From positions 1 through 16,621 of the forward strand of contig JAIRZS010000266.1 of NCBI GenBank assembly GCA_031267115.1: 16,621 nt of DNA. Reading direction: 5' to 3'. This document shows positions 12,702 to 16,621 of the stretch, in pieces (positions within the stretch are counted from its first letter, which is position 1; every line of letters begins with the position of its first letter). Source of the DNA: Treponema sp. GTDB taxonomy: Bacteria > Spirochaetota > Spirochaetia > Treponematales > Breznakiellaceae. The position numbers and the translations under genes are program-made. The notes under the pieces were generated by a model. The model was not told the DNA's origin, did not search any database, and saw nothing but the letters and a program-made list of their open reading frames with translations.

Positions 12702-14158
12702 GGGGCCGCGTTAAAGAGCCGGCTGATCTCAGCCTCGTTTCCCTTCCTGGTAATCAGGATGGTATGATCCCCGGAATTGATCACATCGTCCCCTTTGGGG
12801 ATAAAGGCGCTGCCCTCCCGGTTTACCAGCATCACCAGGCTGTCCGCGGGGAGCCTGGAATCTTTAAGGGCCTTGCCGGCCACAGGCGCGTCCTCCCCGG
12901 TATCCAGTTCCAGTATATTGATAGAGCCGTCCCCGAGCCGGTGTACCGCGATTATGGAATCTCCCATCAGATGGGAAAGTATTGAATCCACTACCACCAT
13001 GTTCATGGGGATCACCACATCCACGCCGAGCTTGCGGGCAACCGCCGCGTAGCCCGGGCTGGATACCAGGGCAATGGTCCGCCCAACCCCCCTGCTTTTA
13101 AGGTACACGGCGTTAATAATATTAAATTCCTGCTGCGCGGTAGTAGTAATAACAAGATCAAGGCCGTCTATCCGTTCTTCGGAAATAAATTTTTCATCGG
13201 ACAGATCCTCGTTCAGTATCAGGGCTTCCGGAAACCGGGCCGCAAGCTCCTTGCAGAGATTGTAATCCTGATCGATGATAACCACCCGGTAGTTCCGCTT
13301 CGAGATAAAACCCCTGAAAAGGGAAAAAAAGCCGCGGTGTTTCGGCGCCATCCCCCGGGATTCCGAGGGATCGGTTTTTTCCAGAAGCCCCTCCGCGATA
13401 AGGCAGCCCAGCCGGCCGCCCCCCACAATGCCGATCCTGCGCAGGGGTTTTTCGGCATGGCCCGCAAGGCGGAAGATACGATCCAGCTCCCCTTCCCTGG
13501 CAAGGATAAAAACCCGGTCCCCTTTTCCAAGCACGGTAGAACCGGCGGGCAGTATAACTTCCGCACCGCTTCCGTGGCCCCGCTCGACCAGGGTAACCAG
13601 GCTTTCCCCTGGAACCGCGGCCCGGTACTTGGTCAGAACAAGCCCGTCAAACAGGGAAGCCTCCGCGATATCCACCGCGCCAAGCTCGTAGTTTGTCCCC
13701 GCGAAACTGATAATATCGCCAAGGACGCCGTGTTCAACGGCGCTGAGTACCTTCCGGGACGCCTCTACATCGGGATGAATAAAACAGTTTATCCCCAAAA
13801 CACGGGGTTCCTGGGAAGAATCCTCCTCAGGACGGTTGAGCCGGACATAGTCGTCGTTCCGCACCCGCGCTATCTTGATCAGATCGGGATACCGGGATTC
13901 GGCCAGCCCGCATATAATCATGTTCAGCTCGTCCGATTCGGTTACGCAGACCAGGGCGTCGGCCCTGGCAATACCCGCCTCTTCCAGCGCGTAGATGCTG
14001 TTGCCCTTGTCCTGAAGCACCAGGCAGTCCATGTGGTTCGACGCGTGGCGCGCCCGTTCAGGGTTTGCCTCTATAAGGGAAACATCGTGTTTTTCCTGAA
14101 TCAAATGCCGGGCAAGCTGGGTTCCCACAGTACCGGCTCCAACAATTACAATACGCAT
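12698..14158 (-). CDS. trkA: Trk potassium uptake regulatory subunit TrkA
   Basis: This 486-residue cytoplasmic protein has two RCK units. The first nucleotide-binding domain opens with VIVGAGTVGTQLARHL (4-19; GxGxxG at 7-12) and acidic LIEAN; a first RCK-C domain follows (about 140-225). The second nucleotide-binding domain opens with IGIVGGGRLG (242-251) and ends with a second RCK-C domain (about 400-475). TrkA gates TrkH in response to nucleotide/NAD binding. Between the second GGGRLG and its partner strand VVIIDQDYN there is an extra loop of about 25 residues (262-286), rich in Ser, Arg and Phe, that E. coli TrkA does not have as far as I recall. The ATG is preceded by a weak AAAGAGCG. 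It lies 50 bases after aroA in the same direction. Confidence 0.95.
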   Translation of the reverse strand: MRIVIVGAGTVGTQLARHLIQEKHDVSLIEANPERARHASNHMDCLVLQDKGNSIYALEEAGIARADALVCVTESDELNMIICGLAESRYPDLIKIARVRNDDYVRLNRPEEDSSQEPRVLGINCFIHPDVEASRKVLSAVEHGVLGDIISFAGTNYELGAVDIAEASLFDGLVLTKYRAAVPGESLVTLVERGHGSGAEVILPAGSTVLGKGDRVFILAREGELDRIFRLAGHAEKPLRRIGIVGGGRLGCLIAEGLLEKTDPSESRGMAPKHRGFFSLFRGFISKRNYRVVIIDQDYNLCKELAARFPEALILNEDLSDEKFISEERIDGLDLVITTTAQQEFNIINAVYLKSRGVGRTIALVSSPGYAAVARKLGVDVVIPMNMVVVDSILSHLMGDSIIAVHRLGDGSINILELDTGEDAPVAGKALKDSRLPADSLVMLVNREGSAFIPKGDDVINSGDHTILITRKGNEAEISRLFNAAP

Positions 14159-14208
14159 TTAACGCTCTTTATTGGCAATTGGCAGGTGCAGACTGAATAG
14201 TTGCCATA

Positions 14209-15585
14209 TTATTGTTGTTTCATTTCCGCGCCTATCTGTTCCAGAAAAAGCGGATAGGTCACCGCCGCGCTTTCGGCGCCGCTTATCTCTACCGGTCCCG
14301 CCGCTCCCAGGGCCGCCGCCGCCAGGGCCATCACCACCCGGTGATCGCCGTGGCCGTCGAGGCGCAGCAAGCCTGTCCCGGGCCGCCTTCCCCGGCAGCC
14401 TCCCCTGCCCCTCACCACAAGCCCGTCCGGCTTTTCCAATACATCAACGCCAAGCTTCGAAAGCTCCCCGGCCATAACAGCGATACGGTCGGTTTCCTTG
14501 ATGCGGGCGTGGGCGGCGTTTACCAGGGCCGTCTCCCCTTCGGCAAAAGCGCCCAGGACGGCCATCACCGGGAGCAGGTCCGGGGTAGCGTTCAGGTCAA
14601 AGGTCCCGCCCCTTAGCGGAAGCCGGCCGGAAAGGGACAGCGCCCACCCGCCGCCCGCAGCGTCTTTTCCGTCATTTTTACGCCAGCTGGCTTTACAGCC
14701 CATCTTTTCGAGCATGGCAAAAAAAGCCCTGTCCCCCTGGCAGTCGTCCGGGTCAAGGCCAAGCAGGGTAAGGCCCCCTCCCCCGCTGATGATCGACGCG
14801 GCCGCCGGAAACGCCGCCGAGGAAAAGTCGCCGCTTACATTCCCGCTAAAGGGCCTGTAGGAAGCGCCGCCGAAGATCCGGAAGTATGAAAAATCACCGG
14901 CCCTTTCATACCTGGCTTTCTGGGCGTCCAGGTACGACAGGGTTAGCTCGATATAGGGCTTTTCGTTGAGCAGGGGCACGTCGATTTCAGTCACAATCCC
15001 GGCCGGGGCAAGGGGCGCGGCAAGGAGCAGGGCCGAAAGGTACTGGCTGGTCGGGCAGGCGACGCTTGCCCGGCCGCCCCGCCAGGGCCCTCTGACCGTA
15101 ATAGGGACGCAGCCGTTTTCCGCGGACTCAGCAGCAGCGCCGAATTTCCCCAGCGCCTCAAGCAGGGGCCCGGCGCTCCGCCTCTTAATCTGCTCATCCC
15201 CGGTAAAAGTAACCGGCGAGTTTCCCAGCGCCGCCAGCGCCAGGGCCAGGAACAGGGTAGTGCCGGAATTGCCCACATCAAGGGGCGTTCCGGGCGCGGC
15301 AAGGCGGCCGCCTGTCCCGCGCACAGTCCAGCGGACCAGAGCCTCCCCCGCTTCGTCCGGCGGGTTGGGGCAGCCCGTCCCGGCGGCCCGGCGTTCTTCG
15401 ATCCCGGCGCCCAGGGCGCGGCAGACCCCGGCGCAGGACCGCCCGTCAAGCGAATCCAGCGGGTACCAGATTTCCGAGACCCCCTCGGCCAGGGCCGCGA
15501 CAAGGAGGCGGCGTATTGTGTGGGATTTGGACGCCGGGACGCGGACGGTCCCGGAAAAGCTGCGGGGTTTTATGACGGCGCGCAT
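14209..15585 (-). CDS. aroA: 3-phosphoshikimate 1-carboxyvinyltransferase (EPSP synthase)
   Basis: This 458-residue cytoplasmic enzyme joins phosphoenolpyruvate to shikimate 3-phosphate in aromatic amino-acid synthesis. Motifs in order are VPASKSHTIRR (16-26, Lys20/Ser21 substrate binding), VGNSGTTLFL (104-113), RRSAGPLLEALGKFG (135-149), SQYLSALLLA (180-189), DLNATPDLLP (330-339, catalytic Asp336), RIKETDRIA (361-369, Glu364) and GDHRVVMA (413-420). It is about 30 residues longer than the usual 427-430, mainly from Gly/Arg/Pro-rich inserts (about 64-82 and 300-318). The ATG at 15585 matches the family N-terminus (MRAVIKP); the frame stays open to 15759 but only through repeat DNA. A good promoter ends 15 bases upstream of it, so the mRNA has almost no leader; an in-frame GTG at 15594 is an alternative start. 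First gene of the probable operon with trkA and trkH. Confidence 0.95.
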   Translation of the reverse strand: MRAVIKPRSFSGTVRVPASKSHTIRRLLVAALAEGVSEIWYPLDSLDGRSCAGVCRALGAGIEERRAAGTGCPNPPDEAGEALVRWTVRGTGGRLAAPGTPLDVGNSGTTLFLALALAALGNSPVTFTGDEQIKRRSAGPLLEALGKFGAAAESAENGCVPITVRGPWRGGRASVACPTSQYLSALLLAAPLAPAGIVTEIDVPLLNEKPYIELTLSYLDAQKARYERAGDFSYFRIFGGASYRPFSGNVSGDFSSAAFPAAASIISGGGGLTLLGLDPDDCQGDRAFFAMLEKMGCKASWRKNDGKDAAGGGWALSLSGRLPLRGGTFDLNATPDLLPVMAVLGAFAEGETALVNAAHARIKETDRIAVMAGELSKLGVDVLEKPDGLVVRGRGGCRGRRPGTGLLRLDGHGDHRVVMALAAAALGAAGPVEISGAESAAVTYPLFLEQIGAEMKQQ

Positions 15586-15599
15586 GGTTACCACAAAAA

Positions 15600-15628
15600 A
15601 TTGTAATGCAAAAAACTGCCCCCGGCAA
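15600..15628 (-). promoter_or_regulatory. Promoter of the aroA-trkA-trkH unit
   Basis: On the minus strand TTGCCG (15628-15623), a 17-base spacer and TACAAT (15605-15600) give a good sigma-70 match. The predicted start near 15593 is about eight bases from the ATG at 15585, leaving no space for a standard ribosome site. Confidence 0.6.
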
Positions 15629-15637
15629 TGGTCATTT

Positions 15638-15770
15638 GGGCGCATCCGTGCGCCTACGGCGCCCGGACCGGGCTTTCCGGGGTTCCGCTTCGCTCCATTC
15701 TTTGCGCCTGGCGGCGCAAAGAACGCTCTAGACCCTCCGGGTCTTACGCGCCCCTCCAATCCCTTGCGCG
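15638..15770 (-). repeat. Modular hairpin repeat, copy 3 (diverged)
   Basis: It shares with copies 1 and 2 the flank GGGCGCATCCG, the middle CCGGACCGGGCTTT and the end AATCCCTTGCGCG. Between these blocks the hairpins are replaced: GCGCC/GGCGC (15650-15662, loop TAC), TTCTTTGCGCC/GGCGCAAAGAA (15698-15723, loop TGGC) and AGACCC/GGGTCT (15730-15744, loop TCC). It begins ten bases upstream of the aroA -35 box. Confidence 0.8.
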
Positions 15771-15852
15771 GGCTAAAAATCGCCCTCCGTGGCGATTTTT
15801 AGCCTCGGAGTTTTGCTTCGCAAAACTCCATCTATCCGCCGCCGGCGGATAG
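15771..15852. repeat. Train of three perfect hairpins
   Basis: GGCTAAAAATCGCC/GGCGATTTTTAGCC (15771-15804, 14 bp, loop CTCCGT), GGAGTTTTGC/GCAAAACTCC (15807-15829, 10 bp, loop TTC) and CTATCCGCC/GGCGGATAG (15832-15852, 9 bp, loop GCC) follow each other with two-base gaps directly after the hairpin repeat. Confidence 0.8.
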
Positions 15853-16020
15853 CAATGGAAACAGCGGCGTCCGCGGCGCGCTGCTCAGGCTAAAGCCTTC
15901 GCGCCTTTATGGTGTACAGCAGCCTTTTTTGAGCGCCGGGCATGTACGGTATTTGCTGGGTAACGCCCCTTGACGGGGCGCTTGTACCGCGCCCCATGCC
16001 GCGTGCCCCTGCGGCTAATT
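15853..16020. other. Intergenic stretch with a nested fold; no gene seen
   Basis: GGCATG (15939-15944) with CATGCC (15995-16000), GGTA with TACC, and CGCCCC with GGGGCG (15964-15979) nest into one long stem. GCCGC/GCGGC (15998-16015) followed by TAATTTTTT looks terminator-like on the plus strand, although no plus-strand gene precedes it. No open frame here has recognisable protein content. Confidence 0.4.
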
Positions 16021-16332
16021 TTTTACCGCAAAGTCGAAAAAGTCGAATAAGTAAAAGAAGTTGAAGGGAAAAATAGTGCCAGGCACCGTTTTTTTGGATA
16101 AAAATTTATCCAGAAATTTGGTGCCAGACCCGCAAGGGTCTGATGGCACCTTTGCGGGAATACACGGCCTCTGGAGTTTTTACCGCGAAGTCGAAAAAGT
16201 CGAATAAGTAAAAGAAGTTGAGAAGGGAAAAAAGGTGCCAGGCACCGTTTTTCTCGATAAAAAATTATCCAGAAATTTGGTGCCGAGCACCTTTGCGTTT
16301 ACTGGGTCTGATGGCACCTTTGGAGCCTGGAG
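16021..16332 (+). repeat. Tandem direct repeat of a ~156-bp unit containing GGTGCC/GGCACC palindromes
   Basis: Unit 1 (16021-16176) and unit 2 (16178-16332) both start TTTTACCGCRAAGTCGAAAA, continue AGTCGAATAAGTAAAAGAAG, then GTGCCAGGCACCGTTTTT, a GATAAAA...TTATCCAGAAATTTGG block, a hairpin closed by GGTGCC and GGCACC, and end CTGGAG. In unit 1 the last hairpin is GGTGCC-AGACCC-GCAA-GGGTCT-gat-GGCACC (16120-16150). The first part contains copies e and f of the ACCGCAAAGTCG repeat. Unit 2 includes the 3' end of the transposase gene. Confidence 0.85.
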
Positions 16333-16621
16333 CCGGTAACTGGCTGATATAGGGCAGGCGGGTCTGATCGGTATAGTCAACCATGCCGGAAAAGTTATGC
16401 CGGATATAATACGCGCCGGAGGCTTTCCATTCCCCCAGGGACTGTATCAATCCGGCTTTGATAGGATTTTGGTCAATATACTCCATCACGAAAAAATAGT
16501 CCCGCAGATCTTTAATGATACGGGCGAAATACCTTCTTCCCCATAGATGGTCCGTGGAACCATGTATATGGTTCCAGCGTTTGGCCGAATGGGTCTTGAT
16601 CCAGTGCATAATTTGCGAAAG
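16265..16621 (-). CDS. REP-associated tyrosine (Y1, HUH) transposase, C-terminal part (cut by window end)
   Basis: The frame runs off the window end on the minus strand (118 residues plus TAA); an internal ATG at 16609 is probably not the start, because the preceding codons (LSQI) fit the family. LSQIMHWIKTHSAKRWN, GSTDHLWGRRYFARIIKD and VMEYIDQNPIKAGL are the signature of RAYT/TnpA_REP proteins. The Tyr of YIDQNP is the likely catalytic tyrosine; the HUH metal site should lie in the missing N-terminal part. Such enzymes are single-stranded DNA transposases linked to REP hairpins in other bacteria. The last about 30 residues (after LPAPGSKG) are encoded by the tandem repeat, so the 3' end may have been remodelled by repeat insertion. 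Intactness cannot be judged. Confidence 0.85.
   Translation of the reverse strand, partial: LSQIMHWIKTHSAKRWNHIHGSTDHLWGRRYFARIIKDLRDYFFVMEYIDQNPIKAGLIQSLGEWKASGAYYIRHNFSGMVDYTDQTRLPYISQLPAPGSKGAIRPSKRKGARHQISG

Noticed and set aside
11637..12767. 376-residue plus-strand open frame
   Set aside because: Antisense of trkH; composition is Gly/Lys/Gln-rich and no domain is recognisable.
13337..14200. 287-residue plus-strand open frame
   Set aside because: Antisense of trkA, which is clearly the real gene.
14966..15802. 278-residue plus-strand open frame
   Set aside because: Antisense of aroA and then through the hairpin repeat.
15628..15852. 74-residue plus-strand open frame in the hairpin region
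   Set aside because: Entirely composed of repeat and hairpin sequence, with no ribosome site.
16143..16155. Sigma-54 promoter (TGGCAC...TTTGC)
   Set aside because: The spacing between GG and GC is too short for a -24/-12 promoter, and the motif is part of a repeat hairpin.
16021..16332. CRISPR array
   Set aside because: Only two long near-identical units next to each other, no short repeats with unique spacers and no cas genes.

Overview
The window reads as a piece of a GC-rich bacterial chromosome with AT-rich intergenic stretches. I infer a spirochaete, probably a Treponema-like one. The reasons are an HAE3-type RND exporter, an acetogen-style methyl-transfer module, a solitary NeuB-like synthase and repeat-dense intergenic DNA, but no rRNA or other firm marker is present, so the assignment is tentative.

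Layout. Positions 1-382 (-) hold the N-terminus of an RND/MMPL exporter with a near-consensus promoter. Positions 828-3077 (+) hold a one-carbon module: a methyltetrahydrofolate:corrinoid methyltransferase, its corrinoid protein, and a Cys-rich DUF2284 protein behind a probable terminator or attenuator. At 3098-4831 (-) is an AAA ATPase, and at 5626-7218 (+) an RtcR-type sigma-54 activator with no rtcA or rtcB nearby. At 7234-8607 (-) is an N-acyl-D-amino-acid deacylase (D-aminoacylase) family amidohydrolase with a TTG start, divergent from a NeuB/SpsE-like sialic-acid-type synthase at 8912-10015 (+). The minus strand then carries rsmG (10355-11071) and a probable operon aroA-trkA-trkH (15585 down to 11256), in which trkA and trkH overlap by ATGA. 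The right edge cuts a REP-associated Y1 transposase (16265-16621, -).

The genes are mostly ordinary. The intergenic DNA is not. It carries at least four repeat types: (1) a modular hairpin element present three times (461-580, 5412-5530, 15638-15770), with fixed flanks and variable stem-loops; (2) a triple-hairpin element present twice (5190-5305, 10061-10179); (3) a short ACCGCAAAGTCGAA-type repeat present six times; (4) a tandem ~156-bp unit (16021-16332) with GGTGCC/GGCACC palindromes that runs into the 3' end of the transposase gene. A separate multi-branch fold sits at 8724-8845 between the deacylase and the synthase. The transposase could be the driver of some of these elements; that is inference.

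The coding genes fall into independent jobs: methyl-group transfer between tetrahydrofolate and a corrinoid, potassium uptake (TrkA/TrkH), shikimate-pathway aromatic synthesis (AroA), 16S rRNA methylation (RsmG), RNA-damage-type transcription control (RtcR) and surface-sugar or D-amino-acid chemistry. Several genes (aroA, neuB-like, rtcR) have promoter -10 boxes almost abutting the start codon and no Shine-Dalgarno, while others have strong ones. No rRNA, tRNA or CRISPR array was seen.
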